A stretch of 64,000 bases of DNA from Pseudomonadota bacterium (GTDB lineage Bacteria > Pseudomonadota > Alphaproteobacteria > Acetobacterales > Acetobacteraceae): assembly GCA_021847995.1 (NCBI GenBank), contig JAJZNE010000137.1:45306-109305 (forward strand), given 5' to 3'. The translations under genes were made by a program, and so were the position numbers. Position 1 is the first letter of the stretch; every line of letters starts with the position of its first letter. Below the pieces are notes generated by a model, which was given only the letters and a program-made list of their open reading frames with translations, was not told the DNA's origin and ran no database searches. This document shows positions 34,011-42,795 of the stretch, piece by piece.

Positions 34011-35035
34011 TGCGGCGGGCAGGCGACCTCGCCAGCACCAATTGCGACGCCGGCGGACGCAGCCTGCGTCGTCGCCCGTCCGGGTTCGCGCGGACGGCCG
34101 AGCGCCTCGCCCTTCTGGTGGCCTGGGCCGTGGTGGTGGCGGCATTCGGGGCGTTGCGTCCGGCGACCTATCTGACCTGGAGCAACTTCAGCACCATCTT
34201 CGGCTCGCAGGCGGTCCTGGTGGTGATCACGCTGGGACTGATGATCCCGCTGACGGCGGGAGATTTCGACCTGTCGGTGGCCAGTGTGCTGACCCTCTCG
34301 CAGATGCTGATCGGCATCCTCAATGTCAGAATGGGATGGCCGGTCGGCGCTGCGATCCTCGTGGCGATCGCTGTCGCGGCCCTGATCGGCGCGATCAACG
34401 CCTGGTTCATCCTGTTCTTCCGCATTCCCTCGCTGATCGTGACACTGGGCACGGGCACCTTCATCAACGGCGTGGTGCTGTGGATCAGCGCATCACAGAC
34501 GATCTCCGGCGTGTCGGATGCGCTGGTCGATGTCGTGGTGGTGCGGCGCTTCCTCGGGATTCCACTCGCCTTCTATGACGGTCTGATACTGTGTGCCGGG
34601 CTGTGGTACGTGTTCGAATTCACCGCGCTGGGGCGGCGGATGCTGTTCGTCGGACGCGGGCGGGAGGTGGCACGGTTGAACGGCATCCGGGTCGATCGCA
34701 TCCGCTTCGCCTCTCTGATCGCCTCCGCCGTGTTCAGCGCCCTGGCGGGAACGCTCTATGCCGGCATGACCGGGGCGGCGGACCCGCTCTCGGGCCTCAG
34801 TTATCTGCTGCCGGCGTTCGCGGCGGTGTTCCTCGGTGCAACCAGCATCGTGCCGGGGCGGTTCAACCCGTGGGGGTCGTTCATCGCCGTCTATCTGCTG
34901 GTCAGCGGCATCACCGGGTTGACGATGCTGGGCATCGATACTTTCGTGCAGAATCTGTTCTATGGCGGCGCGCTGGTGCTCGCCGTGGCAGCGTCGCAGC
35001 TGGTGCGCCGGCGCAGGCCGCTCGAATTCAGCTGA
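34010..35035 (+). CDS. Sugar-type ABC importer permease (RbsC-like)
   Basis: 341 residues, about nine to ten membrane helices, one permease gene for a homodimeric channel as in Rbs systems. Family pieces are LMIPLTAGDFDLSVASVLTL (~79-98), IPSLIVTLGTGTFINGVVLW, the coupling segment FVGRGREVARLNGIRVDRIR (~214-233) and LPAFAAVFLGATSIVPGRFN. The start ATG overlaps the ATPase stop (TGATG); GTG 34007 is an alternative. It completes the co-regulated sugar-type importer. The gene converges on the second SMP-30 gene. Confidence 0.88.
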   Translation: MRRAGDLASTNCDAGGRSLRRRPSGFARTAERLALLVAWAVVVAAFGALRPATYLTWSNFSTIFGSQAVLVVITLGLMIPLTAGDFDLSVASVLTLSQMLIGILNVRMGWPVGAAILVAIAVAALIGAINAWFILFFRIPSLIVTLGTGTFINGVVLWISASQTISGVSDALVDVVVVRRFLGIPLAFYDGLILCAGLWYVFEFTALGRRMLFVGRGREVARLNGIRVDRIRFASLIASAVFSALAGTLYAGMTGAADPLSGLSYLLPAFAAVFLGATSIVPGRFNPWGSFIAVYLLVSGITGLTMLGIDTFVQNLFYGGALVLAVAASQLVRRRRPLEFS

Positions 35036-35088
35036 TCCGGCGCGGCGCCACCGTCACGATCGGCGACCGCTGTCTTTGTGCCCGCGCC

Positions 35089-36021
35089 TCATCCACGATG
35101 CGTGAATGCAGTCGGCGCGCCCGCACGGGGCCATTCCAGCGCAACCAGCCTGCCCGGTCCGCCAAGCGTGACATAGGCCGTGCGCAGGTCGCGTCCGCCG
35201 AAGCAGATATTGCTGGCCATCGGCGCGCCGACCTGCACTTCCGCCACCTTCTGCCCGTCCGGCGCAATCACCACGACGGCCCCTTTGGACGGCGAGGCGA
35301 CGCAGACATTGCCCGCGGAATCCACCGCCAGGCTGTCGAACAGCGTGTAGTCGGGGGCGCCATAGAGCAGCGTGCCGCCATGCTCGGGAAACGCAGCACC
35401 GGACGGGATCAGCCTGCCCGGCTCACCGATCGCAAACTTCCATACCCGGCCGGCAAAGGTTTCCGAGACATAGAGCGTGCTTTCATCGGGTGAAAGACCG
35501 ATGCCGTTGGGAAAATCCATCGGGAAGGCGGCCTCATGGATCGTGCGGCCATCGGGGCGGGCGTAGAACAGGCCGGTGCGGTCACGTTCCCGCGCGCGGA
35601 CCTGGCCGTGGTCGGTGAACCAGAAGCCACCGCTGCGGTCGAAAACGATGTCGTTGGGGGCGCGGATCTTCACGTCACCGGCATGGGTGTAGAGTGTCTC
35701 CACCGCCCCGCTCGCCAGATCGACGCGCTGGATCGAACCGCCGCTGTAGGCATCGGACACCATGGTCGGGATCAGCAGGTCGCCGCTGTCGAACCAGCCG
35801 AAGCAGCCGCCATTGTTGCAGACATAGACCTTGCCGTCCGGCCCGATCGCCGCACCGTTCGGCCCGCCCGGCAGCGTCGCCACCACCGCCGTCCGCCCGG
35901 ACGGATCGACCCGTGTCAGCGTGCCCCGTGCCAGCTCCACCAGCAGCACGCTGCCGTCGGCAAGCGCGATCGGTCCTTCCGGAAAGCGCAGCCCGCTGGC
36001 GATTTCCCGGATCGCTGTCAT
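35089..36021 (-). CDS. SMP-30/gluconolactonase-family protein (2 of 2)
   Basis: 310 residues of the six-bladed propeller. Motifs are LRFPEGPIALADGSVLLVE (metal Glu, ~10-28), GPNGAAIGPDGKVYVCNNGG, IRAPNDIVFDRSGGFWFTDHG and FPNGIGLSPDESTLYVSET. Start 36021 was taken because a GGCGGA site precedes it; 36045 is an alternative ATG. It is not closely similar to the protein at 17397. It converges on the sugar-type permease and is divergent from the IclR regulator, so it may open a lactone made by either system. Confidence 0.83.
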   Translation of the reverse strand: MTAIREIASGLRFPEGPIALADGSVLLVELARGTLTRVDPSGRTAVVATLPGGPNGAAIGPDGKVYVCNNGGCFGWFDSGDLLIPTMVSDAYSGGSIQRVDLASGAVETLYTHAGDVKIRAPNDIVFDRSGGFWFTDHGQVRARERDRTGLFYARPDGRTIHEAAFPMDFPNGIGLSPDESTLYVSETFAGRVWKFAIGEPGRLIPSGAAFPEHGGTLLYGAPDYTLFDSLAVDSAGNVCVASPSKGAVVVIAPDGQKVAEVQVGAPMASNICFGGRDLRTAYVTLGGPGRLVALEWPRAGAPTAFTHRG

Positions 36022-36100
36022 GTTTCCGCCCTGCACCGTTGCCATCTTTGCACCAACGATAGGGCACCTCGCCGGCCGGCGCAAACCGTCGGCCGGCGTC

Positions 36101-36117
36101 CCGGCGGGAACCGCCGG
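36101..36117. repeat. Perfect inverted repeat in the SMP-30/IclR divergent gap
   Basis: CCGGCGG-GAA-CCGCCGG is a perfect 7-bp dyad with a 3-nt centre in the gap between divergent starts (36021 and 36255), in a run rich in GCCGGC. It could be the IclR operator or a GC-rich hairpin. The rest of the gap shows no clear promoter. Confidence 0.35.
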
Positions 36118-36254
36118 TTTGAACGCCACAGCGGCCGTATTGTCCCGGTCGGGGCAGGCACCGCCGGCCGCCGCATCCGCCCGCTTCGGACGGTTGAAGA
36201 AGCGGTGCCAACCCCCCTATACGCCTCGGGCTGCCCCCGTCACCCGCGGCAAGC

Positions 36255-37052
36255 GTGCATGACCGACCCGTGGCTACCCCGAAGATGAGCGTGACGACGG
36301 TCCGCGCGGTCGCGCGCGCCTTCGCCGTCCTGCGCGCCTTCACCCCCGGACAGCCCGATCTGCCGCTCGCCGACATCGCCCGCCTCGCAGGGCTGGACAA
36401 GGCGACGACGCGGCGCCTGCTGCTGACGCTGATCGAGGAAGGCCTCGTGCGGCAGCACCCGTTGAGCCAGCGCTATGCGCTGACCCTCAATATGCTGTCG
36501 ATCGCGGCGGCGGTGCCGACCGGCGGGCTGCGCGAGGAATCGCGGCCGGTGATGGAGGAACTCGCGCGCCACTGCGGCGTGACGGTGTTCCTCAGCGTCG
36601 CCGATCCGCCCGGCGCGCTGTGCCTGGAGCGTGTCCACGGCAGCGATCCGGTGCATGTGCGCTGGTGGGGCGTCGGACAGCACATGCCGTGGAATCGCGG
36701 CGCGGCCCCTCGCCTGCTGCTCGCCTGCATGCCGCCCGGTCAGGCGCGCCTCGCCCTCGACCGCGCCCAGTCGGCGGCACCGCTGCCGGGGCTCGACATC
36801 AAGGGATTGCTGGCCGGCCTGCCCGCGATCCTGCGCCAGGGATGGGCAGTCGCGAGCGACGACGTGGCGGTCGGGCTGAGCGCCATCGCCGTGCCCCTGC
36901 GCGATGCCGGCGGGACGGTGCTCGGTGCCCTCAGCGTCGGCGGCCTGAGCCATCTCGTGCTCGGCAGCGGGCGCAGCCCCGGCGTCCGCGAACGCCTGCT
37001 CAGCGCGTCGGCGGAAATCTCGCGCCATCTGCATGAGCGTTTCACGGTATGA
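36255..37052 (+). CDS. IclR-family regulator (dehydratase/lyase operon)
   Basis: 265 residues if the GTG at 36255 is used; ATG 36285 (MSVTTVRAVARAFAVLRAF) is equally plausible and neither has a clear ribosome site. An IclR winged helix (~15-75; LPLADIARLAGLDKATTRRLL) is followed by an effector domain with RPVMEELARHCGVTVFLSV and RIHGSDP-like and DVAVGLSAIAVPLRD stretches. It lies 72 nt upstream of the LeuC-like gene on the same strand, so it likely governs the dehydratase-lyase-importer operon and perhaps the divergent SMP-30 gene. Confidence 0.87.
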   Translation: MHDRPVATPKMSVTTVRAVARAFAVLRAFTPGQPDLPLADIARLAGLDKATTRRLLLTLIEEGLVRQHPLSQRYALTLNMLSIAAAVPTGGLREESRPVMEELARHCGVTVFLSVADPPGALCLERVHGSDPVHVRWWGVGQHMPWNRGAAPRLLLACMPPGQARLALDRAQSAAPLPGLDIKGLLAGLPAILRQGWAVASDDVAVGLSAIAVPLRDAGGTVLGALSVGGLSHLVLGSGRSPGVRERLLSASAEISRHLHERFTV

Positions 37053-37067
37053 AATCCGAATTGCAGA

Positions 37068-37096
37068 TTGACACGCGGCCGGCGGCCTTGCTTTCC
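37068..37096 (+). promoter_or_regulatory. Possible promoter of the dehydratase operon
   Basis: A perfect -35 box TTGACA (37068-37073) lies in the 72-nt gap after iclR, but the region 17 nt on (CTTTCC) is a poor -10, so activation by a regulator would be needed. It may be fortuitous. Confidence 0.3.
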
Positions 37097-37124
37097 TGCC
37101 GGAGGGAACGAAGCGGAGGAAACG

Positions 37125-38381
37125 ATGGGCTACACGCTCGCCGAAAAGGTGCTGGCGCGCGTCTCCGGCAATCCGGGCGTCTGCGCCGGCGACGAGGTGA
37201 TGGCACGGCCCGATTTCGTCGTCGTCTATGATTTCCCCGGCTACACCGACGTGATCTTCCGCCAGATGAAGGACGATTTCGGCATCCACCGGCTGCCGGA
37301 CCCCGGGCGCTACGCTGTTTTCATCGACCACATGGTGCCGGTGGCGACACCGAAGGAGGAGGAGCTGCACATCCTGACCCGCACCTGGTGCGCGGAACAG
37401 AATGTGCCGCTCTATGAGCGGCGCGGAATCGGCCATCAGGTAGCGGCGGAACTGGGCTACGCCACGCCGGGTGCCTTCGTCGTGCATTTCGACGGGCACA
37501 TCAGCCAGCTCGGGGCCTTCGGAACGCTGGCGATCGGCCTGCGCCGCAACATCCTTGAAGCCTTCGTGCGCGAACGGGTGTCGCTCAAGGTGCCGCAGAC
37601 GACGCGCATCAATCTGCACGGTACGCTGCCCGTGGGGGTGATGGCGCGCGACGTGTTCCATCACATCGTGCGCGTGCTCGGCCCGGCGTCGTGTCGGTTC
37701 CAGGTGATGGAGGTCGGCGGACCGGGGCTGGCGTCGATCTCGCTCGAAGGACGGCAGGTGATCTGCGGGCTGGCGATGTTCACCGGTGCGGTGGCGGCGG
37801 TGTGCAATCCCGACGAATTGTCGCTCGCCTATACCCGGGGCAGGGCGCGGATGGCGCTCGATGTCGTCGTCTCGGATGCCGATGCGCGCTATGCCGCGGT
37901 CCACGACATCGACATCTCGGCGCTGGAACCCGTGATCGTGCTGCCACCCAATCCGGCCAACACGCGCGACCTGTCCGAACACATCGGCACCGAGGTGCAT
38001 GCCGGCTATCTCGGCTCCTGCGCGTCCGGCCGGCTGGAGGATCTGCGCATCGCCGCCCAGATCCTGAAGGGACGGCGGGTGAAGGACGGGTTCTCGCTGC
38101 ATGTCATCCCGACCTCGCAGGACATCATGTCGAAGGCGGCGGCAGAGGGCCTGATCTCGACGCTGGTCGAGGCGGGGGCGTTCACCTCCTCGCCCTCCTG
38201 CGATTACTGCTTCGGGCGGATCGCCACGATGACCGCGGGGCAGAAGGCGGTCTCCACCGGCACGCTCAACGTGCCCGGCCGCATGGGCAGCCCGGAATCG
38301 CAGATCTTCCTGATGAGCGCGGCCTCCGTCGCCGCCGCTGCGATCGAGGGCCGGATCGCCGACCCGCGCCGGTATCTCTGA
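37125..38381 (+). CDS. Aconitase-superfamily dehydratase large subunit (LeuC/DmdA-like)
   Basis: 418 residues, the length of the two-subunit isopropylmalate/homoaconitate/dimethylmalate dehydratases. The [4Fe-4S] ligands are present: Cys299 (YLGSCASGRLEDL), Cys359 and Cys362 (SPSCDYCFGR). Other landmarks are VFIDHMVPVATPKEEE and ARDVFHHIVRVLG. GSCASGR replaces the usual GSCTNGR and the family MxxExGA loop is altered (MFTGAVAAV), so a non-standard substrate is likely. GGAGGA precedes the ATG. The small subunit follows after 20 nt and an ICL-superfamily lyase after that, the same order of activities as dimethylmaleate hydration and cleavage. Confidence 0.87.
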   Translation: MGYTLAEKVLARVSGNPGVCAGDEVMARPDFVVVYDFPGYTDVIFRQMKDDFGIHRLPDPGRYAVFIDHMVPVATPKEEELHILTRTWCAEQNVPLYERRGIGHQVAAELGYATPGAFVVHFDGHISQLGAFGTLAIGLRRNILEAFVRERVSLKVPQTTRINLHGTLPVGVMARDVFHHIVRVLGPASCRFQVMEVGGPGLASISLEGRQVICGLAMFTGAVAAVCNPDELSLAYTRGRARMALDVVVSDADARYAAVHDIDISALEPVIVLPPNPANTRDLSEHIGTEVHAGYLGSCASGRLEDLRIAAQILKGRRVKDGFSLHVIPTSQDIMSKAAAEGLISTLVEAGAFTSSPSCDYCFGRIATMTAGQKAVSTGTLNVPGRMGSPESQIFLMSAASVAAAAIEGRIADPRRYL

Positions 38382-38401
38382 CAGCGGGGCAGGACAGCGC
38401 C

Positions 38402-38920
38402 ATGCCGCTCGCCAACCTCAAGGGCCGCGCCGCCTGGATCTTCGCCGAGGAAAACTTCGACGTGGACCTGATCGTCGGCGTCAAGAACATCAAGGTGGTC
38501 GATCTCGCGGAACTGGCCGGACTGGCGATGCAGAGCTACGACCCGGACTTCGCGCGCAGCATCCGAAGGGGCGACCTGATCATCGGCGGCGTCAATTTCG
38601 GCTATGGCCATCCCCATTATCCGCCGCTGCGCGCGCTGCGCCATCTCGGCATCGGCGGCATCGTGGCGGAGAGCTTCTCGCCCGGATTCTGGCGCGGCGA
38701 GATCAGCATGGGCACGCCCCTCGCCGCCTGCCCCGGCATTCTTGGCATCGTGCAGCGCTGGGATGAACTTGAGGTGGACTGGCAGCGCGGCGAGGTGCGC
38801 AACCTGACCCGCCCCGCCGCGCGCGCGCTGGAGCCGCTCGCCGCCGCCGACCGCGCGATGCTGGAGGCGGGCGGACTGGTGCCCTACCTCAAGCGCGACC
38901 TGCAACCGGCCGCTACCTGA
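38402..38920 (+). CDS. Aconitase-superfamily dehydratase small subunit (LeuD/DmdB-like)
   Basis: 172 residues of the swivel domain. The core is recognisable (RGDLIIGGVNFGYGHPHYPP, LRALRHLGIGGIVAESFSPG, FWRGEISMGTPLAACPGI). The usual substrate-binding loop GCGSSREHA reads GYGHPHYPP here, so the Cys and the Ser-Ser-Arg-Glu are all changed, a strong hint at an unusual substrate. It pairs with the large subunit just upstream. The frame is open far upstream, but that part is the antisense-like shadow of the large-subunit gene. Confidence 0.85.
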   Translation: MPLANLKGRAAWIFAEENFDVDLIVGVKNIKVVDLAELAGLAMQSYDPDFARSIRRGDLIIGGVNFGYGHPHYPPLRALRHLGIGGIVAESFSPGFWRGEISMGTPLAACPGILGIVQRWDELEVDWQRGEVRNLTRPAARALEPLAAADRAMLEAGGLVPYLKRDLQPAAT

Positions 38921-38947
38921 TATCCGCCTGCCAAGGGAGAGACCGTC

Positions 38948-39868
38948 ATGAACCCGCGCAAGCTGCTCCGCGAACGCCTCGCCGCCCGGCGCACGGTCTG
39001 GGGCGCCGGATGCTACGATGCCCTGAGCGCGAAGCTGATCGAGTCCGCCGGGTTCGAAGCCGTGCTGACCTCCGGCTTCGGCATCTCGGCCGCGTTCCTC
39101 GGCAAACCGGATGTCGAACTCTACACCATGACGGAGAATCTCGCCGTGGTGCGGCAGGTGGTGAACACGGTGGATATCCCCGTGATCGCCGATTGCGACA
39201 CCGGCTACGGCAACGCCGTGAACGTGATGCGCACGGTGCGCGAGTTCGAGCAGGCCGGCGTGGCGGCGGTGATCCTGGAGGACCAGGTGGTGCCGAAGCG
39301 CTGCCCGGCGATCGCCAACCGGGTGGAGGTGATCCCCGCCGTCGAGGGTGTCGCCAAGATCCGGGCCGCGGTCGAGGCGCGGCGTGACCCCGACCTCCTG
39401 ATCATCGCCCGCACCGACACCGACACCGAGGCCGGGGCGATCGAGCGGGCGCGGGCCTATGTCGCGGCGGGGGCCGACATGGTGCAGCCGATTTCGAAGA
39501 CGATGAAGGACGAGGCGATGCTGCTGCGCTTCGCCAGGGCGGCGGGGCGTCCGGTTTCGCTGCAGGTGCTCGGCTGGCTGGAGAGGGAATTGTCCCCCGC
39601 GCAGATCGCGGAGATCGCCGGCATCGCCTTCTTCCCGCTGACCGCGCTGATGACGGTGGCGCAGGCGATGATCACCAATCTGAGGGCGCTGCGCGAGACG
39701 CGCTCCACCCGCAACCTGCCGCTGCCGCTGATGGACCACAACGCCTTTGCCGCATTGCTCGATTTCCCGGCCATCCAGGACGTGCAGAACCGGCTGCTGC
39801 CGGAAGCCCCCGATTTCGCGCGGCTGCTGTCTCAGACAGGCGTACCTGCCGAAAAGGTGGCCGGTTAG
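38948..39868 (+). CDS. Isocitrate lyase/PEP mutase superfamily lyase (2 of 2), Dml-like
   Basis: 306 residues, TIM-barrel fold: WGAGCYDALSAKLIESAGFE (~18-37), metal motif VIADCDTGYGN (Asp82/Asp84), AVILEDQVVPKRCPAIANR with Cys119, and LLIIARTDTDTEAG. The active-site loop is KRCPA rather than KRCGH, which the paralogue at 19994 keeps, so the two probably cleave different acids. Following LeuC/LeuD-like dehydratase subunits, it recalls 2,3-dimethylmalate lyase of nicotinate fermentation, which splits 2,3-dimethylmalate to pyruvate and propionate. A ribosome site GGGAGA precedes ATG 38948. Confidence 0.86.
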   Translation: MNPRKLLRERLAARRTVWGAGCYDALSAKLIESAGFEAVLTSGFGISAAFLGKPDVELYTMTENLAVVRQVVNTVDIPVIADCDTGYGNAVNVMRTVREFEQAGVAAVILEDQVVPKRCPAIANRVEVIPAVEGVAKIRAAVEARRDPDLLIIARTDTDTEAGAIERARAYVAAGADMVQPISKTMKDEAMLLRFARAAGRPVSLQVLGWLERELSPAQIAEIAGIAFFPLTALMTVAQAMITNLRALRETRSTRNLPLPLMDHNAFAALLDFPAIQDVQNRLLPEAPDFARLLSQTGVPAEKVAG

Positions 39869-39884
39869 CAGGGGGACAACGCCA

Positions 39885-41033
39885 GTGCGGACGGCAATGA
39901 TCAGGTATCTCGCCGCCGGCGCGGCACTGCTGCTGGCGGCAACGGCGGAGGCAGCGCCGCTCGCGCCCGGCACCTACACGGTGGGCTTCGTCAGCGAGGT
40001 GACGGGGCCGGTCGCCTTCGCCGGCCTGTCCTATCTGCACGGCGCCACGCTCGCCGCCGCCGAGATCAACGACGCCTTCTATCTCGGCAGCGGCGTCAGG
40101 ATCGCGGTTGCGGAGAAGAACAGCGGTTCGGACGCGGCGCGCACGATTCAGGATGCGACCCAGTTCATCGCCGACCGCTCGGTGATCGCGGTGACCTGCT
40201 GCATCCTCTCCGCCGTCGCCGCTTCGGTGAAGCCGATCACCATCAACGCCGGCATGCCGCTGGTGATCTACGGCGCGACCATGCCGGGCCTGCCGGCGCC
40301 GCCGCTCGTGTACAGCATGACGGTGCTGCCGGGTCCGAAGGACACCGCCACCGCGCTTGCCGTGGCCGGGGCGGTGAAGCCGAAGACCGTCGCCTATTTT
40401 CTCGCCGCCGACAACGATGCGTTCAAGGGGCGAATGGCGGCGACACGCACGGCGCTGGAGGCTGCTCACGTCACCACCGCGGGGGTGGTCAGCGTGCTCA
40501 CCTCCGACACCGACTTCACCGCTGCTGCGACGCAGGCAATGGGGATGAACCCCGATGCCATCCTGATCTACACGACGCAGGCGCCGGCGGTCGGCATCAT
40601 CGCGGCGCTGCGCCAGCGTGGCTACACCGCCACCATCGTCGGCAACGATGTGCTCTCGCCGGTCTCGGTGTTCAGGAAGCTCGGTCCGGCGGTCGTCGGT
40701 GTCCCGTTCCCGATCGGGTTCTCCGCCGATCTGGCAGCGACGCCGGCCGCCCGCGATTTCGTCGCCGCCTACACGGCGCAGTTCAAGACGGCGCCCGACA
40801 TCTATTCCGCCCAGGGCTACGAGGCGATCTGGTTCATCGCGCAGGGGCTGAAAGCAGCCGGCGGCACGCCGACGCGCGACAGCCTGGCGGCGGCGCTGGC
40901 GGCGCAGAAGGAGGTGGAGCACAACGTCTATGGCGGCGAGCCGATCGTCGGCGGGCAGATCGACACCACCGGCACATTGATCGTGGCGTGGTCGCCGGAC
41001 GGCAGGCTGGTGCCGTGGTCCGGCGCGCCCTAG
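39885..41033 (+). CDS. Liv-type ABC importer, periplasmic binding protein (importer 2)
   Basis: 382 residues from GTG 39885, which has a good GGGGGA site; ATG 39897 is an alternative. A short signal peptide (IRYLAAGAALLLAATAEA, cut before APLAPG) precedes the binding fold (YTVGFVSEVTGPVAFAGLSY, AAEINDAFYLGSG, KNSGSDAARTIQDATQFIAD). The usual D-x-Q/S cluster of amino-acid binders is not evident (VTCCILSAVAASVKP in its place, with a Cys pair), so the ligand is probably not a plain amino acid. It follows the lyase by 16 nt. Confidence 0.87.
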   Translation: MRTAMIRYLAAGAALLLAATAEAAPLAPGTYTVGFVSEVTGPVAFAGLSYLHGATLAAAEINDAFYLGSGVRIAVAEKNSGSDAARTIQDATQFIADRSVIAVTCCILSAVAASVKPITINAGMPLVIYGATMPGLPAPPLVYSMTVLPGPKDTATALAVAGAVKPKTVAYFLAADNDAFKGRMAATRTALEAAHVTTAGVVSVLTSDTDFTAAATQAMGMNPDAILIYTTQAPAVGIIAALRQRGYTATIVGNDVLSPVSVFRKLGPAVVGVPFPIGFSADLAATPAARDFVAAYTAQFKTAPDIYSAQGYEAIWFIAQGLKAAGGTPTRDSLAAALAAQKEVEHNVYGGEPIVGGQIDTTGTLIVAWSPDGRLVPWSGAP

Positions 41034-41046
41034 CGCCCGGCGGCCG

Positions 41047-41934
41047 ATGGCGCTGTTCGCCGATCAACTGGTCAACGGATGCGCGCTCGGGGCGCTCTAC
41101 GCACTGTTCGCGATCGGCTTCGGGCTGGTTTTCGCTACCCTCGGCATCCTGAACGCCGCGCACGGAACCTATGCCTCCGCCGCGGCGATCGCCGCGTATT
41201 TCGCTGTCGATGCCCTGGGGGTGCCGTTCCCGCTCGCCCTGCTGCTCGGCGTCGCGGCGGCGGCGGTGCTGGCGCTGGCGGTCGATCAGGTGGCGTTTCA
41301 GCCGTTGCGCGCACAGGGCGGCGGGATGCTGGGGGCGCTGATCACCTCCATCGCCGCCTGGATCGTGCTCGACAATCTCGCCGATGACGCCACCGGCCAT
41401 CAGAGCCTGAGCTTCCCGCTGTCGAGCTATCCGTCCGGCATGATCCATCTCGGCGCGATCGCGTTCGCCAGGATGCAGGGCTGGACGATCCTCGCGATGG
41501 CCGCGGTGACGGTGGCGATGCATCTGCTGATCCGGCGCAGCCGGTTCGGTGCCGCGATGCGGGCGGTGGGATGGAACGAGGCGGCGGCGGCACTGTCGGG
41601 CGTCAATCCGCGGGCGGTGGTTTCGGCGACGGCGCTGCTGGCCGGCGCAACCTCGGGGCTGGCCGGCGTGCTCGGCGCCGTGCTCACGCAGAACGTCTCC
41701 TATACCCTGGGCGAGGGGCTGATGCTCAAGGGGTTCGCGGCGGTCGTCGTCGGCGGCTATGACGACGTGCGCGGCGCCGCCGTCGCCGGCGTCGCGCTCG
41801 GCATCATCGAGGTGATGACGGCGCAGTACCTGTCCTCCTCGCTGCGCGATGGCATCACCTACGCGCTGCTGCTCGGGTTCCTGCTGCTGCGCCCGCGCGG
41901 ACTGTTCGGCTCCGCCGCGTTCACGCGCGCCTGA
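41047..41934 (+). CDS. Liv-type ABC importer permease, LivH-like (importer 2)
   Basis: 295 residues. LivH hallmarks: NGCALGALYALFAIGFGLVF, LGILNAAHGTYASAAAIAAY, coupling loop AAMRAVGWNEAAAALSGVN (~167-185) and VVVGGYDDVRGAAVAGVALG. About eight helices, no signal peptide. It pairs with the LivM-like permease 3 nt downstream. The sequence is not closely similar to importer 1, so the two are probably independent acquisitions rather than a tandem duplication. Confidence 0.88.
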   Translation: MALFADQLVNGCALGALYALFAIGFGLVFATLGILNAAHGTYASAAAIAAYFAVDALGVPFPLALLLGVAAAAVLALAVDQVAFQPLRAQGGGMLGALITSIAAWIVLDNLADDATGHQSLSFPLSSYPSGMIHLGAIAFARMQGWTILAMAAVTVAMHLLIRRSRFGAAMRAVGWNEAAAALSGVNPRAVVSATALLAGATSGLAGVLGAVLTQNVSYTLGEGLMLKGFAAVVVGGYDDVRGAAVAGVALGIIEVMTAQYLSSSLRDGITYALLLGFLLLRPRGLFGSAAFTRA

Positions 41935-41937
41935 GCG

Positions 41938-42795
41938 ATGGCGAACACGCTGGCCGATCTGTGGGAGGCCTATCGCAGCACGCTCGGCTTCGCCATCGTC
42001 AACGCGCTGTTCGGCCTCTCCACCTACGCGGTGCTGTCGGTCGGCATCCTCAGCTTCGCCACCGTGACCTATGCCGCCGCGGGCGGGTTCATCGGCACGC
42101 AGTTGGCGCTGCAACTGCACTGGCCGACGCTGCTCGTGCTGCCGGCGGCTGCCGTCGCCGGTGCCGCGCTGGCATGGCTCGCGGCGCTGATCCTGCTCCG
42201 CCTCGACAGCCATTGGATGGCGCTGGCGTCGCTCGCGCTGGTGCTGCTCACGCGCGTGGTGGCGATCAACGCCACCGGACTGACCGGCGGCGTCAGCGGA
42301 TTGTCGGTGCCGCTGTTCGTGCCCTTCGTCGTGATGCCGGCGCTGCTGCTGATCGCGGTGCTGCTGTTCTGGCGGCTCGGCGCCTCGTGGTACGGCATCG
42401 CGGCGCGGGCCGTGCGCGAGGACGCGGTGGTGGCGGCCACGATCGGCATTCCGGCGCGCCGCATCCGGATGCTGGCCTTCGTGATCTCCGGCGCGACCGG
42501 CGGTGCCGGCGGGATGGCGCTCGCGCTGATGCTGCACTTCCTCTCGCCCGACACGTATTTCATCAACGTCGCCTTCACCATGATCGCCGCCGTGGTGCTG
42601 GGCGGTTCGTACCACTGGGCGGGGGCGATCATCGGGGCGCTGGTGTTCACCGTCCTGCCGGTGCTCGCGCAGGCGGTGCTGCCGGCGTTCGAGCAGGTGC
42701 TGAACGGTGTGGCCCTGCTCCTGATCATGATCTTCCTGCCACGCGGGCTGATCGACCCGCGGCAATGGCGGCTGCGGCGGGTGCGCGCGCGATGA
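41938..42795 (+). CDS. Liv-type ABC importer permease, LivM-like (importer 2)
   Basis: 285 residues, shorter than importer 1's LivM. It keeps the coupling loop GIAARAVREDAVVAATIGI with PARRIRMLAFVISGA (~155-185) and MIAAVVLGGSYHWAGAIIGALV. The N-terminus (ANTLADLWEAYRSTLGFAIV, then VNALFGLSTYAVLSVGI) lacks the usual long hydrophobic leader. It forms the channel with the LivH-like protein. The LivG-like gene overlaps its stop by 4 nt. Confidence 0.87.
   Translation: MANTLADLWEAYRSTLGFAIVNALFGLSTYAVLSVGILSFATVTYAAAGGFIGTQLALQLHWPTLLVLPAAAVAGAALAWLAALILLRLDSHWMALASLALVLLTRVVAINATGLTGGVSGLSVPLFVPFVVMPALLLIAVLLFWRLGASWYGIAARAVREDAVVAATIGIPARRIRMLAFVISGATGGAGGMALALMLHFLSPDTYFINVAFTMIAAVVLGGSYHWAGAIIGALVFTVLPVLAQAVLPAFEQVLNGVALLLIMIFLPRGLIDPRQWRLRRVRAR

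Noticed and set aside
36061..36120. GCCGGC-rich run as a possible CRISPR-like or tandem repeat array
   Set aside because: Spacing is irregular and units are short; it is GC-rich intergenic sequence with one clear dyad only.
40834..42765. 643-codon minus-strand frame over importer 2
   Set aside because: Dominated by Gln/Arg/His/Glu from codon complement bias; it is antisense to well-supported permease genes.
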